A stretch of DNA of 52,136 bases from an uncultured Eubacteriales bacterium (GTDB taxonomy: Bacteria > Bacillota > Clostridia > Oscillospirales > CAG-382): positions 1 to 52,136 of the forward strand of contig CAKSCV010000021.1 of assembly GCA_934444645.1 (NCBI GenBank), written 5' to 3'. Every line of letters begins with the position of its first letter. Position 1 is the first letter of the stretch. The notes below the pieces were generated by a model that ran no database searches, was not told where the DNA came from, and saw nothing but the letters and a program-made list of their open reading frames with translations. Shown piece by piece: positions 17,995 to 26,562 of the stretch. The position numbers and the translations under genes were made by a program.

Positions 17995-19137
17995 ATGACC
18001 GAAACCGAAAGCTATTTGCGCGATATGGCGGCATTGGACGTGGAAAAAATCGTTTTTTCCTCTCCGTGCGGCGAAAACAACTATAAAAAAACGGCCATCC
18101 GACGCTTAAAGGATGGCTTTCAGGCCGAGCATTTCACCGAAAAACAGGCGTTTCACGAGAATTTTCCGGCAGATTTGCTGGAGGAGAAGCTGAACGCCCT
18201 GTTTCCGACGCTGTATAAACAGGCGCATTTCGTGACCGAAACGTATTTTTACGACGCAAAGCTTTCCAAAAAAGGAAAACTTCTCACCAACCGCACCAAA
18301 AACACCGCCGCCTCCGAAGCATCGACTGCCCACGACCGCAAGAAACAGTATATCATTAACGCGGAAAATCTGCCGCCGATGTTTTATGAGCTCGGCGTTG
18401 CCGGTGCGGACGGAAAAATTTTGCGTGCGAAATTTGATAAATTCCGGCAGATCTGCCGGTTTACCGAGCTGCTGAACGATGTCCTGAAGAATGAGAAAAA
18501 AGACGAGCTTCATCTGGTGGATTTCGGCTGCGGAAAATCGTATCTGACGTTTGTGGTGTATTATTATATCACGGAAATCCTGCATAAAAAGGCGCATATC
18601 ACGGGACTCGACCTCAAGCGCGAGGTTATGGAACGCTGCACAGCCCTTGCGGAAAAGTACGGCTATACCGATTTGGAATTTTTGTGCATGGATGTCAAGG
18701 ATTACAAGCCGGAAAAACCGGTGGATATGGTCATCACGCTGCACGCCTGCGATACGGCGACCGACTATGCGCTGGCGTTTGCCGTAAAAAGCGGCGCAAA
18801 ATACATTTTTTCCGTGCCGTGCTGCCAAAAGGAAGCAAACGGCAGGATTCACACGGAAAACTTCCCGATCTTTACCGATTACGGTCTGATCAAGGAGCGC
18901 TTTTCGGCGCTTGCGACAGATGCGCTCCGCGCCAAGCTTTTGGAGAAGAACGGCTATGCCGTGGACGTGGCAGAGTTTGTGGATTTTGAAAACTCGCCCA
19001 AGAACATGCTCATCCGCGCGGTGCGCCGGAAACCGTCGGCCGACCGCTTCCGCACGGTGCATATCGAAAAAGAGATTGCAGCGGTGCGCGAGGAATTCGG
19101 CATTTCCATTACGCTTGAAAAGCTGCTTTGCGAATGA
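17995..19137 (+). CDS. class I SAM-dependent methyltransferase (methyltransferase-32-like)
   Basis: 380 residues. I chose ATG 17995 (MTETESYLRDMAAL) because GGAAGACGAG precedes it; the upstream extension would overlap cinA. Motif I is VDFGCGKSYL (~175) and the acidic post-I position is TGLDLKREVM. A later segment reads VITLHACDTATDYAL and VPCCQKE, a pattern I associate with the methyltransferase-32/METTL25-like group. The N-terminal ~170 residues may bind RNA (Lys-rich, with NRTKNTAASE). The substrate is probably RNA, inferred from the thiI neighbourhood. Confidence 0.88.
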   Translation: MTETESYLRDMAALDVEKIVFSSPCGENNYKKTAIRRLKDGFQAEHFTEKQAFHENFPADLLEEKLNALFPTLYKQAHFVTETYFYDAKLSKKGKLLTNRTKNTAASEASTAHDRKKQYIINAENLPPMFYELGVAGADGKILRAKFDKFRQICRFTELLNDVLKNEKKDELHLVDFGCGKSYLTFVVYYYITEILHKKAHITGLDLKREVMERCTALAEKYGYTDLEFLCMDVKDYKPEKPVDMVITLHACDTATDYALAFAVKSGAKYIFSVPCCQKEANGRIHTENFPIFTDYGLIKERFSALATDALRAKLLEKNGYAVDVAEFVDFENSPKNMLIRAVRRKPSADRFRTVHIEKEIAAVREEFGISITLEKLLCE

Positions 19138-19159
19138 CATGGCTTACGGAGGGGATTAT

Positions 19160-20353
19160 ATGAGAAAACGTGAAGACCGATTCGGCATAGTGCAGGAGGT
19201 GTTCTGTCAGAGTTCAGACACGGCATCCGCGCGTTTCAAAAGCTTTTGCGCGAATGTTCTCGGCGAAAAGGTGGATGAAGTTCCGTCCGAACAGAGCATT
19301 TTTACGCGCCAAAGCTTTTCCATTGTTTTTTTCGCCACGATCATTTTTACGCTGACCAACGGGTTTTATCTTGTCAAAAACATTCTTTTTAACACCATGA
19401 TAACGATTGATATGATACCGCTTTATATGATGGTCGGCTCCTGTGTTGCCATGTTCTTTTTCCTGACGTTTTACAAGGATTACGGCTCGGAGCTGTCCAG
19501 GTTCGCTTTGCTTGCGTACTATATCATCATCATTGCCAGCGTGACGATTTTCATGGTTTCCTGCAACTATCATAAAATCGGGCTTTCGATTTCTATGTGC
19601 TATTTGTTTGTCATTATGATTGCACCAACCTATAAGCTTGCCGATACGGTGATTGTATGCCTTTTGATATTATTAAGCTGGTGGCTTCCCTCAAAGCTTC
19701 CCTATGCGGATAACTATGATCTGTTCAAGCATTTTCTGCTGCGCGCCTCGATTGTTGCCGGCTTTATCGCAATTCGCTCTGTTTTCTTGCGGCAGTCTGC
19801 CAATGAGAGATATGTAAAAGAAATGAGCAATTCCTTCATTAAGCTTGCTTATAACGATATTATGACCGGTACGTTAAACAAAAAGGCCATGGAAGCCTAT
19901 TGTACCTTTATCACGGAAAGAATGAGGCCGGCAGAGGTCAGCGTTATTATCTACGATATCGATAATTTCAAATCCTACAACGACCATTATTCCCACATAA
20001 AAGGCGATGCGGTGTTAAAACGGGTCGCCGAAAGCGTTGTGAAGGTTCTTGAAAGGCACGACAGCTATCTCTTTCGTTTCGGCGGCGAGGAATTTACGGT
20101 TATTCTGCCGAACATGGCAGAGAGAGAAGCCCGTTTTCTGGCAAGCGAGCTTCTTGACGCGGTGCGCGGGACAGCCATTGCACGCGAGGATCTGCCGGGC
20201 AAAAGCATTGTGACCGCCTCCTTCGGCGTAGCCTCCGGGACAAATGAGGCATTACGCGATCTTTCCTTGATTAGCGAGGCAGACAGACAGCTATATGTCT
20301 GCAAAGACGGCGGCAAAGACTGTGTCGCGGCTTGCGGCGTCCTGTACCGGTAG
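19160..20353 (+). CDS. membrane-bound diguanylate cyclase (GGDEF domain)
   Basis: 397 residues from ATG 19160, which follows ACGGAGGGG. Residues ~55-220 contain about six hydrophobic segments forming a membrane sensor. The GGDEF domain (~225-395) is intact: DIDNFKSYNDHYSHIKGD supplies the metal/substrate-binding part and the signature is GGEEF (~308-312), an active variant. No RxxD inhibitory site is obvious just before the signature. It should make cyclic di-GMP at the membrane. No EAL or PilZ partner lies in the window. The start is 22 bases after the methyltransferase stop. Confidence 0.93.
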   Translation: MRKREDRFGIVQEVFCQSSDTASARFKSFCANVLGEKVDEVPSEQSIFTRQSFSIVFFATIIFTLTNGFYLVKNILFNTMITIDMIPLYMMVGSCVAMFFFLTFYKDYGSELSRFALLAYYIIIIASVTIFMVSCNYHKIGLSISMCYLFVIMIAPTYKLADTVIVCLLILLSWWLPSKLPYADNYDLFKHFLLRASIVAGFIAIRSVFLRQSANERYVKEMSNSFIKLAYNDIMTGTLNKKAMEAYCTFITERMRPAEVSVIIYDIDNFKSYNDHYSHIKGDAVLKRVAESVVKVLERHDSYLFRFGGEEFTVILPNMAEREARFLASELLDAVRGTAIAREDLPGKSIVTASFGVASGTNEALRDLSLISEADRQLYVCKDGGKDCVAACGVLYR

Positions 20354-20519
20354 CGTGGGGTGTGCCGCAAGCCGCAACCGGTCGGCTTCTGCGTGACGCA
20401 CAGGACATCCGAAAAACGGCAGCCGACGCGGTGTGCACATATGGAAGCGGTTTTGCCGACGTTAAATCGCTTGAAACCCGGAAAGTGACAGGAAAAACGA
20501 AGAAAATGCCGAAAACCTC

Positions 20520-20548
20520 TTGACAAACGCATTTTTACGTGGTATACT
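20520..20548 (+). promoter_or_regulatory. sigma-A promoter for rplU-prp-rpmA
   Basis: Perfect TTGACA, 17-base spacer, TATACT. Nothing gene-like lies between the cyclase stop (20353) and this promoter; that stretch holds GC-rich inverted repeats without a T run. Confidence 0.9.
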
Positions 20549-20554
20549 GTCGTT

Positions 20555-20641
20555 ACCGCATGATGTGGGTGTGTAATTTTATGCCCTTTTGCATGAAAAC
20601 CTACGTTCAGCGAGTCTTAAAATGAAAGAGAGGTGCTTTTC
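20555..20641 (+). ncRNA. probable ribosomal protein L21 leader
   Basis: An untranslated leader of about 87 bases between promoter and rplU. It contains GGGTGT...ATGCCC and GCATGA...TTGCATG pairings followed by GAAAACC. Firmicutes rplU operons usually carry an autoregulatory L21 leader at this position. The match is by position and pairing only. Confidence 0.5.
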
Positions 20642-20947
20642 GTGTACGCAGTAATCGAAACCGGCGGAAAGCAGTACAAGGTAAGTGTCGGCGACGTGAT
20701 TTTCGTTGAAAAGCTCGGAGTCGAAGAAAACGCAAAGGTTGATTTCAACGTTGTTGCTCTTGCTGACGAAAACGGCATCAAGACCGGCAAGCCGTATGTG
20801 GACGGCTGCAAGGTAAGCGGTACCGTTCTTCGCAACGCAAAGGCAAAGAAGGTCGTTGTGTTCAAGTACAAGTCCAAGAAGAACGAAAAGAAGAAGCAGG
20901 GTCACAGACAGCCGTACTCCAAGGTTCAGATCGATTCGATCGGCTGA
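20642..20947 (+). CDS. rplU: 50S ribosomal protein L21
   Basis: 101 residues from GTG 20642 (YAVIETGGKQYKVSVGD follows the initiator), placed by GAGAGGTG upstream and by the family's usual N-terminus. L21 binds 23S rRNA in the large subunit. The C-terminal basic stretch (KYKSKKNEKKKQGHRQPYS) is typical. First gene of the rplU-prp-rpmA operon. Confidence 0.97.
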   Translation: MYAVIETGGKQYKVSVGDVIFVEKLGVEENAKVDFNVVALADENGIKTGKPYVDGCKVSGTVLRNAKAKKVVVFKYKSKKNEKKKQGHRQPYSKVQIDSIG

Positions 20948-20977
20948 GTCCGGTAAGGCTTTAGGACAGGCTTTGTT

Positions 20978-21310
20978 ATGACAAGCGTTCGTTTTACCGT
21001 GACGCGTGACGGCTTTTACCGTGCTTTTGAGACCGAAGGTCATGCAGGGCATGGAACTGCCGGAAACGATATCGTGTGTGCCGCCGTATCGGCGTCCACC
21101 GAGCTTGTAATTACGATCCTTGAACAGTTCGGAGTGGATTTTCATTTGGATATCCGCGAAGAAAGCGCACGTGTTCGCTGTGAGCTTGCCGATTTACACG
21201 GCGAAAAAGCCGAAAGCGCAAAGCGCGTGCTTGACGGATACGCTTCCTATCTTGCACAGGTTTCGGAAGACTATCCGCACCATCTGAAATGCAGAATGAT
21301 TTCAGAGTAG
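20978..21310 (+). CDS. prp: ribosomal-processing cysteine protease Prp
   Basis: 110 residues. Prp removes the N-terminal extension of L27 in Firmicutes, Fusobacteria and relatives. The catalytic pair falls at His22 (EGHAGHG) and Cys34 (NDIVCAAVSAS), the positions described for the Staphylococcus enzyme. It sits between L21 and its presumed substrate L27, whose N-terminus here carries the cleavable motif. Start behind AGGACAGG. Confidence 0.95.
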   Translation: MTSVRFTVTRDGFYRAFETEGHAGHGTAGNDIVCAAVSASTELVITILEQFGVDFHLDIREESARVRCELADLHGEKAESAKRVLDGYASYLAQVSEDYPHHLKCRMISE

Positions 21311-21347
21311 TGAAACGATTTTACTCTGATGAAAGGAGAAAACGACA

Positions 21348-21626
21348 ATGTTGAGATTAGGTTTACAGTTTTTTGCTCATAAAAAAGGTGTAGGTTCCAC
21401 CAAGAACGGCCGTGATTCCGAATCCAAGCGCCTCGGCGTGAAGAAGGCAGACGGTCAGCCGGTTATCGCAGGCAACATCATTCTTCGCCAGCGCGGAACC
21501 CACATTCATCCCGGCGTAAACGTAGGCAGAGGCAAGGACGATACGCTGTTTGCCCTCACGGCAGGCAAGGTTAAGTTCGAACCGATCGCCGGCGGCAGAA
21601 AGCGCGTCAGCGTTTACGAGGCGTAA
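21348..21626 (+). CDS. rpmA: 50S ribosomal protein L27 with cleavable N-terminal extension
   Basis: 92 residues. The N-terminus MLRLGLQFFAHKKGVG matches the Firmicutes pre-L27 pattern; Prp is expected to cut between F9 and A10, exposing the tail that reaches the peptidyl transferase centre. The rest (GRDSESKRLGVKKADGQ, RQRGTHIHPG) is standard L27. Strong ribosome site (AAAGGAG). Last gene before a terminator. Confidence 0.97.
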   Translation: MLRLGLQFFAHKKGVGSTKNGRDSESKRLGVKKADGQPVIAGNIILRQRGTHIHPGVNVGRGKDDTLFALTAGKVKFEPIAGGRKRVSVYEA

Positions 21627-21647
21627 CTTACGCAAATCCATACGCAC

Positions 21648-21680
21648 GGCTGTTAGACGTTTGTCCTAACAGCCTTTTTT
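21648..21680 (+). terminator. terminator of the rplU-prp-rpmA operon
   Basis: Nine-base perfect stem GGCTGTTAG / CTAACAGCC, nine-base loop, then six T. Confidence 0.93.
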
Positions 21681-21731
21681 AAGCTTTTGTGCAAAAAACA
21701 AAAGCATCGCATTCCGCAAAGGAGTGAGAAA

Positions 21732-23015
21732 ATGTTTTTTGATAAAGTAAAAATCTATGTAAAGGCCGGCGACGGCGGAAACGGCAGCGTGTCGTTCCAC
21801 CGGGAAAAGTATATTTCGCACGGCGGCCCGGACGGCGGCGACGGCGGAAAAGGCGGCGATATCGTTTTTGTCATTGACGAGGGTCAGAACACGCTTTTGA
21901 ACTTCAAATACCGCCGTAAATTCGTCGCACAAAACGGACAAGCCGGCATGGCCTCCAAGTGCCACGGCAAAAACGCCGAAAACCTCGAAATTCCCGTACC
22001 GCCCGGAACGGTTATCAAAGACGGTGCCTCCGGCAAAATCATCAAGGATATGAGCGATATCGATGTGCGCGAAACCGGCCGTTTCGTGCTGTTAAAAGGC
22101 GGCAACGGCGGCTTCGGAAACAGCCATTTCGCAACCCCTACCCGTCAGACGCCGAATTTTGCCAAAAGCGGCATTAAGGGTAAAGAGCTTGAAATCGAGT
22201 TGGAGCTGAAAATGCTTGCCGATGCAGGTCTTGTCGGTATGCCGAGTGCCGGCAAATCCACCATCATTTCCATGGTCAGCGCGGCAAAGCCGAAGATCGC
22301 CGATTACCATTTCACCACCCTTGCGCCGATTTTGGGCGTGGTGGACGCCAAGGCAGGCGGCTATGTGCTTGCCGATATCCCGGGTCTTATCGAGGGCGCG
22401 TCGAACGGCGAAGGACTCGGGCATCAGTTCTTACGGCACATCGAACGGTGCAGACTGATCGTCAATGTGGTGGATGCGTCCGGCATCGAAGGGCGTGATC
22501 CGCTCGACGACCTGCGCGTCATCAACGAGGAACTGGAAAAATACAGTCCCGCGCTCGCCTCCCGTCCGCGTATTCTTGCCGCCAATAAAATGGATATGGC
22601 GGATGACGAAACCAAGGCGCGTTTGCAGGCCTATGCCGACGAAAAAGGCATTCCGGTCGTGTTTCTGTGCGCCGCCATCGGCGAAGGCACCGATGAGTTA
22701 AAAGAAATCATCGCGCGCGAATTAGTGCATCTGCCGCCGTTAACCGTATATGAATCGGAAATGTCGGCGGAGGATGAGCCGGAGATGGCGGAAGACGATG
22801 AAATCAAGGTCACCAACGTCAACGGCGTGTACCATGTCAAGGCGGAACGCCTTATCAATGTCATCAATTCCATCAATTTCGGCGACCATGAATCCATGGC
22901 GTATTTCCAAAAGGTGCTGCGCAATTCCGGCGTGATTGCCGCACTCGAAGCCAAGGGAATCAAGGACGGCGATACCGTCAACCTGTACGACGTTGAATTC
23001 GATTATTATCGCTGA
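21732..23015 (+). CDS. obg: GTPase Obg (ribosome assembly)
   Basis: 427 residues from ATG 21732, behind GGAGTG. Three domains: the glycine-rich Obg fold (~1-158, GGPDGGDGGKGGD), the G domain with GMPSAGKST (~168-176), DIPGLIEGAS and NKMD, and a C-terminal OCT domain (~345-427). Obg acts in 50S maturation and in stress or sporulation control. Placement after rplU-rpmA is standard for Firmicutes. The next gene starts 21 bases downstream. Confidence 0.97.
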   Translation: MFFDKVKIYVKAGDGGNGSVSFHREKYISHGGPDGGDGGKGGDIVFVIDEGQNTLLNFKYRRKFVAQNGQAGMASKCHGKNAENLEIPVPPGTVIKDGASGKIIKDMSDIDVRETGRFVLLKGGNGGFGNSHFATPTRQTPNFAKSGIKGKELEIELELKMLADAGLVGMPSAGKSTIISMVSAAKPKIADYHFTTLAPILGVVDAKAGGYVLADIPGLIEGASNGEGLGHQFLRHIERCRLIVNVVDASGIEGRDPLDDLRVINEELEKYSPALASRPRILAANKMDMADDETKARLQAYADEKGIPVVFLCAAIGEGTDELKEIIARELVHLPPLTVYESEMSAEDEPEMAEDDEIKVTNVNGVYHVKAERLINVINSINFGDHESMAYFQKVLRNSGVIAALEAKGIKDGDTVNLYDVEFDYYR

Positions 23016-23036
23016 TTGGGAAAGGGAGTGCTTGCA

Positions 23037-24059
23037 GTGAACATCGATGGTATTGTCGGAGCTGTCAAGAACTGCGTCCGCACACATGCGCTTGAAGAAC
23101 GCGGCCAATATGCGCGTTTTTTATGGCAGAACGAATGGAACACCCGCGAGCTCGGTGTGAACGAATATGGCTGTGCGGACGCTGTTAACATTCTGTATAC
23201 GCTAAATGATTTCATTTCTGACCCGGACTCCCGCACCGACCACATTCGTGCCCTGCAAAACCTTCAACACAAGGACACCGGCTTTTTTGAAGAGCATACG
23301 CATCACGTCATTCACACCACGGCGCACTGTATCGCAGCTCTCGAGCTGTTGGATGCACGGCCTTTATATCCGGTGTATGCTCTGAAAGAGCATTTCACCG
23401 CTGCCGGTATCCGTCTGTTTTTGGATGGCTTAAACTGGGAAAACGGTCCGTGGCAGGCATCCCATCAAGGCGCAGGTATCTATGTCTGCGGAAAATTGAC
23501 CGATGCCGGCGACAGTGCTTGGGAAAAAGCGTATTTCGATTGGCTGTGGAACAACACCGATCCCGACTCTGGCTTTTGGATGAAAAACGGCACCGGCGAC
23601 ACCACGCCGCTGTATCAGCATATGGCAGGCAGCTTCCACTACTTCTTCAACCACGAATATGCCAAAATGCCTGCCCGATATCCCGAAAGAATGATCGATT
23701 CGCTGATTGAAATGTATGAAAACAGGCAAATCGGCATGAAAACCGATTGGTATGACAACGACAAGTTCGGACAGTACATCGGCTTTTTGGAGGTCGATTG
23801 GGTGTACAGCGTGAATCGCGCACTCCGTCAAACGGCAGGCTATCGTTACGATGACTGCAAACGGGCGCTGCGCCGATTTGCCAAGGATTATATTGACTGG
23901 CTCGATTCACTCGACTATCAAAGCCATGAGGGCTTCAATGACCTGCACCTGCTGTTCGGCACAACGTGTGCCCTGGCGGAGCTGCAAACCGCCTTGCCCG
24001 GAGAAATACAGTCAAAAAAACCTTTGCGGCTGGTGCTTGACCGCCGCCCGTTTATATAA
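23037..24059 (+). CDS. uncharacterised alpha-helical (toroid-like) protein
   Basis: 340 residues from GTG 23037, eight bases after AAAGGGAG. The sequence is rich in Trp, Tyr and His, with helix pairs and a short motif EEHTHHVIHTTAHCIAALEL (~81-100). The pattern of paired helices with aromatic/acid residues in the turns (NTDPDSGFWMKNG, DWYDNDKFGQYIGFLEVDW) suggests an (alpha/alpha)6 barrel or terpene-cyclase/glycosidase-like toroid, but I cannot name the family. It is followed after 16 bases by a TIM-barrel sugar isomerase-like gene, so a paired role in carbohydrate breakdown is possible. Cytoplasmic: no signal peptide. Confidence 0.82.
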   Translation: MNIDGIVGAVKNCVRTHALEERGQYARFLWQNEWNTRELGVNEYGCADAVNILYTLNDFISDPDSRTDHIRALQNLQHKDTGFFEEHTHHVIHTTAHCIAALELLDARPLYPVYALKEHFTAAGIRLFLDGLNWENGPWQASHQGAGIYVCGKLTDAGDSAWEKAYFDWLWNNTDPDSGFWMKNGTGDTTPLYQHMAGSFHYFFNHEYAKMPARYPERMIDSLIEMYENRQIGMKTDWYDNDKFGQYIGFLEVDWVYSVNRALRQTAGYRYDDCKRALRRFAKDYIDWLDSLDYQSHEGFNDLHLLFGTTCALAELQTALPGEIQSKKPLRLVLDRRPFI

Positions 24060-24075
24060 AAAGGAGAGAGTTATC

Positions 24076-24924
24076 ATGGAAAAGCAGTTTGTTTTGACCG
24101 GCTTCGCGGATGAGATATCTGCCGATACCACGGCACAGTTGGAGGGTCTTCAAAAGCTCGGCGTCACGCATATCGAGCCGCGCAACATCGACGGCAAGAA
24201 CATTATTAAGCTGACCGACGAAGAAGTCGCCGCCTTTAAGGCAAAGTTGGAAAAGTACGGCATTTCGGTGTCCTCCATCGGTTCGCCGATCGGAAAAATC
24301 AAGATCACCGACGATTTTGACGCGCATTTTGAAGAGTTCAAGCGCACGGTCGAGATCGCGAAAATGTTGGATACCAAGTATATCCGTATGTTCAGTTTCT
24401 TTGTGGACGAAGCCGAAGCCGACGCAAAAACCGACGAAGTGGTGGAAAAGCTTTCTAAAATGGTGTCCTACGCCGAAAAGCACGATATTGTTCTGCTGCA
24501 TGAGAACGAAAAGGGCATTTACGGCAACATCGCAAGACGCTGCAAAACGCTTTTCGACCGCATCGTTTCGCCGAATTTCAAGGCCGTGTTCGACTTTTCC
24601 AACTTTGTGGAATGCGCCCAGGATACGCTCGAAGCGTATGATATGCTGAAAAGCCACATCGCCTATGTCCACATCAAGGATTGCAAAAACGGCGGCGTTG
24701 TTCCGGCCGGCTACGGCGACGGTCACTTAAAGGAAATTTTGAGCGACCTTTACAAGAACGGCTACCACGGCTTCCTAAGCCTTGAACCGCACCTCGGCGG
24801 CTTTACGCTGCCGGACGAAGCGGCTTGCGGCACGCTTGTCATGAGCTTTGACGACGGCGCACCGCGCAAATTTGCGTTTGCGCACAAGGCACTTGCCGAT
24901 CTGCTTGCCGCTATCGAACAATAA
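24076..24924 (+). CDS. sugar phosphate isomerase/epimerase-like TIM barrel protein
   Basis: 282 residues from ATG 24076, behind AAGGAGAGAG. AP-endonuclease-2/xylose-isomerase-like fold: GFADEISADT at the first strand, HIEPRNIDGKNI, a metal-site glutamate in LLHENEKGIYG (~140), DFSNFVE, YVHIKDCKNG and SLEPHLGGF near the C-terminus. These acidic and His residues form the usual divalent metal site. Substrate unknown. The terminator just downstream ends the obg-linked transcript. Confidence 0.9.
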   Translation: MEKQFVLTGFADEISADTTAQLEGLQKLGVTHIEPRNIDGKNIIKLTDEEVAAFKAKLEKYGISVSSIGSPIGKIKITDDFDAHFEEFKRTVEIAKMLDTKYIRMFSFFVDEAEADAKTDEVVEKLSKMVSYAEKHDIVLLHENEKGIYGNIARRCKTLFDRIVSPNFKAVFDFSNFVECAQDTLEAYDMLKSHIAYVHIKDCKNGGVVPAGYGDGHLKEILSDLYKNGYHGFLSLEPHLGGFTLPDEAACGTLVMSFDDGAPRKFAFAHKALADLLAAIEQ

Positions 24925-24932
24925 ACCTTCCG

Positions 24933-24970
24933 AAAAGACCTGTGAAGCCCGTTTTTCACAGGTCTTTTTT
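24933..24970 (+). terminator. terminator after the isomerase-like gene
   Basis: Stem AAAAGACCTGTGAA / TTCACAGGTCTTTT with an eight-base loop, ending in a T run. Confidence 0.95.
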
Positions 24971-25020
24971 GTGAATTTTTTAATTTTTACCGAAAAATCA
25001 CAAAACGACAATTTTTCCTA

Positions 25021-25049
25021 TTGATTTCACCCAAAAAGAATGCTATAAT
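25021..25049 (+). promoter_or_regulatory. sigma-A promoter for the CvpA-like gene
   Basis: TTGATT, 17-base spacer, TATAAT. It drives a leader of roughly 95 bases containing two hairpins. Confidence 0.88.
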
Positions 25050-25080
25050 GTTATAATACTGAACGTATATTTTTTCATAT

Positions 25081-25131
25081 ATTCCGGGTGAAAGAAAGCC
25101 GGAATCGGAAACAGCCGAACGCTGTTTCCCG
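25081..25131 (+). other. two tandem hairpins in the CvpA-gene leader
   Basis: First stem: ATTCCGG (25081-25087) with CCGGAAT (25099-25105). Second, immediately after: GGAAACAGC (25107-25115) with GCTGTTTCC (25121-25129), five-base loop, no mismatch. No T run follows, so it is not a terminator. The hairpins end just before the GAGAGGA ribosome site; they may stabilise the RNA or bind a regulator. Confidence 0.6.
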
Positions 25132-25152
25132 CGAGAGGACGGATTTTGAACA

Positions 25153-25869
25153 ATGTGGTTGATTCTGGATGCCATTCTTGCTGCCATTTTTGTGGCGTTT
25201 GCCGTGGGCGGTGCCAAACGCGGCCTTATTAAATCGATCTGCGGCATGGCGGTGACGCTGGTTGCGGTCTGGGTGGCGCTCAATTTTCATGCGCCGGTGG
25301 CGGAATATTTCCGCAGCACCGTGATCTATCGGCAGCTGACCGACAACTTAAACGAAAAGGTGGAGGCCTATGTGGCTGATTCCATGGATACGGAAAAGCT
25401 GGGCACGCTGCTTGACGATGCGCCGAGCGGCATTACTGCGCTTCTTGCCGGTTTCGGCACGGGAACCGAGGAGGTCAAGGCAAAATATGCGGAGCTTGTG
25501 CAGAACGGCGAAACACAGATCGCTTCCAAGCTTTCCGATTACATCGTGGAGCCGGCGGCAAAGACGCTTTCGGATGCGCTTGCCGTGCTTGTCGTCTTTT
25601 TGGCGGTCTTGGTGTTACTAAATTTAGCGGTGCTTTTGCTGGATCTCATTTTCAAATTGCCGGTGTTGCATTTTGCCAACAAGCTCGGCGGCTTCCTTTT
25701 CGGGCTTGCAGCCGGTTTTCTCGTGGCGTTTCTCTTTTGCACGGCGGTGAATATTGCGCTTCCGTATCTGCCGGGTGCGGGTATTGCCATTACCAAAGAA
25801 AACGCCTCGCAGGCGATCCTGTTCAAGGCCTTGTCCGACATCAATCCGCTGGCATTTTTGTACCACTAA
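25153..25869 (+). CDS. CvpA family membrane protein
   Basis: 238 residues. The N-terminus (DAILAAIFVAFAVGGAKRGLI) fits the CvpA family, with a conserved Gly-Arg/Lys-Gly turn between the first two membrane helices. Further helices lie at ~25-45, ~145-170 and ~180-205. A long external or amphipathic region (~50-140) separates them. In E. coli CvpA is linked to colicin V production and envelope stress; in Firmicutes the role is uncertain. pgsA follows 75 bases on. Confidence 0.82.
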   Translation: MWLILDAILAAIFVAFAVGGAKRGLIKSICGMAVTLVAVWVALNFHAPVAEYFRSTVIYRQLTDNLNEKVEAYVADSMDTEKLGTLLDDAPSGITALLAGFGTGTEEVKAKYAELVQNGETQIASKLSDYIVEPAAKTLSDALAVLVVFLAVLVLLNLAVLLLDLIFKLPVLHFANKLGGFLFGLAAGFLVAFLFCTAVNIALPYLPGAGIAITKENASQAILFKALSDINPLAFLYH

Positions 25870-25944
25870 CCATCCGCGGCAAAATGGCCGTTTTTATCCA
25901 TTCCCGTGTCTTTTGACAAGGAAAGATACGGCTCGGAGGTTTTT

Positions 25945-26499
25945 ATGTCTGTCAAATATCTTCCCAACATACTGTCGTCCTTACGATTATGCATGGTGCC
26001 GGTTTTTGTCGTGTTATTCTTAACGGGCAACCTCATTCCGGCGGTCATCGTGTTTATCCTTGCAGGGGCAACGGATGTGTTAGACGGCTATATTGCCCGT
26101 CACTTCAACTGCACCTCCACGCTCGGAAAGGTGCTTGATCCGCTTGCCGATAAGCTGTTGCAGCTCTCAGCCTTTGTCTGCTTATGGTACCGTGATTATG
26201 TGCCGTTCTGGATGCCGCTCATCTATTTCGCCAAGGAGCTTGCAACCGCCCTCGGCGCACTGTTTATCTTCCGCAAAACCAAATTCGTGGTCAAATCCAA
26301 CTTTTTCGGCAAGCTTGCCACCGTGCTGGTGTTCGGCACCGTGTTTGTGATCACCCTGTTTTCCGATAAGATCGGCCCGTTCGGCGTGAATCTTATTTGT
26401 ATTCTGGTTGCACTGTATTTTGTCTTTTCCTGCGGCGTGTATTGCGGAGAAGACCTTATCAAAATGATCCGCTCGATGTCGGGCGCGAAAAAATCGTAG
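25945..26499 (+). CDS. pgsA: CDP-diacylglycerol-glycerol-3-phosphate 3-phosphatidyltransferase
   Basis: 184 residues from ATG 25945, behind CTCGGAGG. It makes phosphatidylglycerol phosphate at the membrane. The CDP-alcohol phosphatidyltransferase signature is complete in DVLDGYIARHF followed by G and the DPLAD acids (~50-75). Four to six membrane helices. The NILSSLRL start is typical. Normal length. Confidence 0.94.
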   Translation: MSVKYLPNILSSLRLCMVPVFVVLFLTGNLIPAVIVFILAGATDVLDGYIARHFNCTSTLGKVLDPLADKLLQLSAFVCLWYRDYVPFWMPLIYFAKELATALGALFIFRKTKFVVKSNFFGKLATVLVFGTVFVITLFSDKIGPFGVNLICILVALYFVFSCGVYCGEDLIKMIRSMSGAKKS

Positions 26500-26562
26500 T
26501 TACCAAACGAAAAAAGACTTTGTTCGGTGCAAAAATGCACAAGAAAATAAACGAGGAAAAAG

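Noticed and set aside
18106..19140. 344-codon open frame antisense to the methyltransferase gene
   Set aside because: Fully inside a gene with clear methyltransferase motifs on the other strand; composition rich in Arg/His as antisense shadows are.
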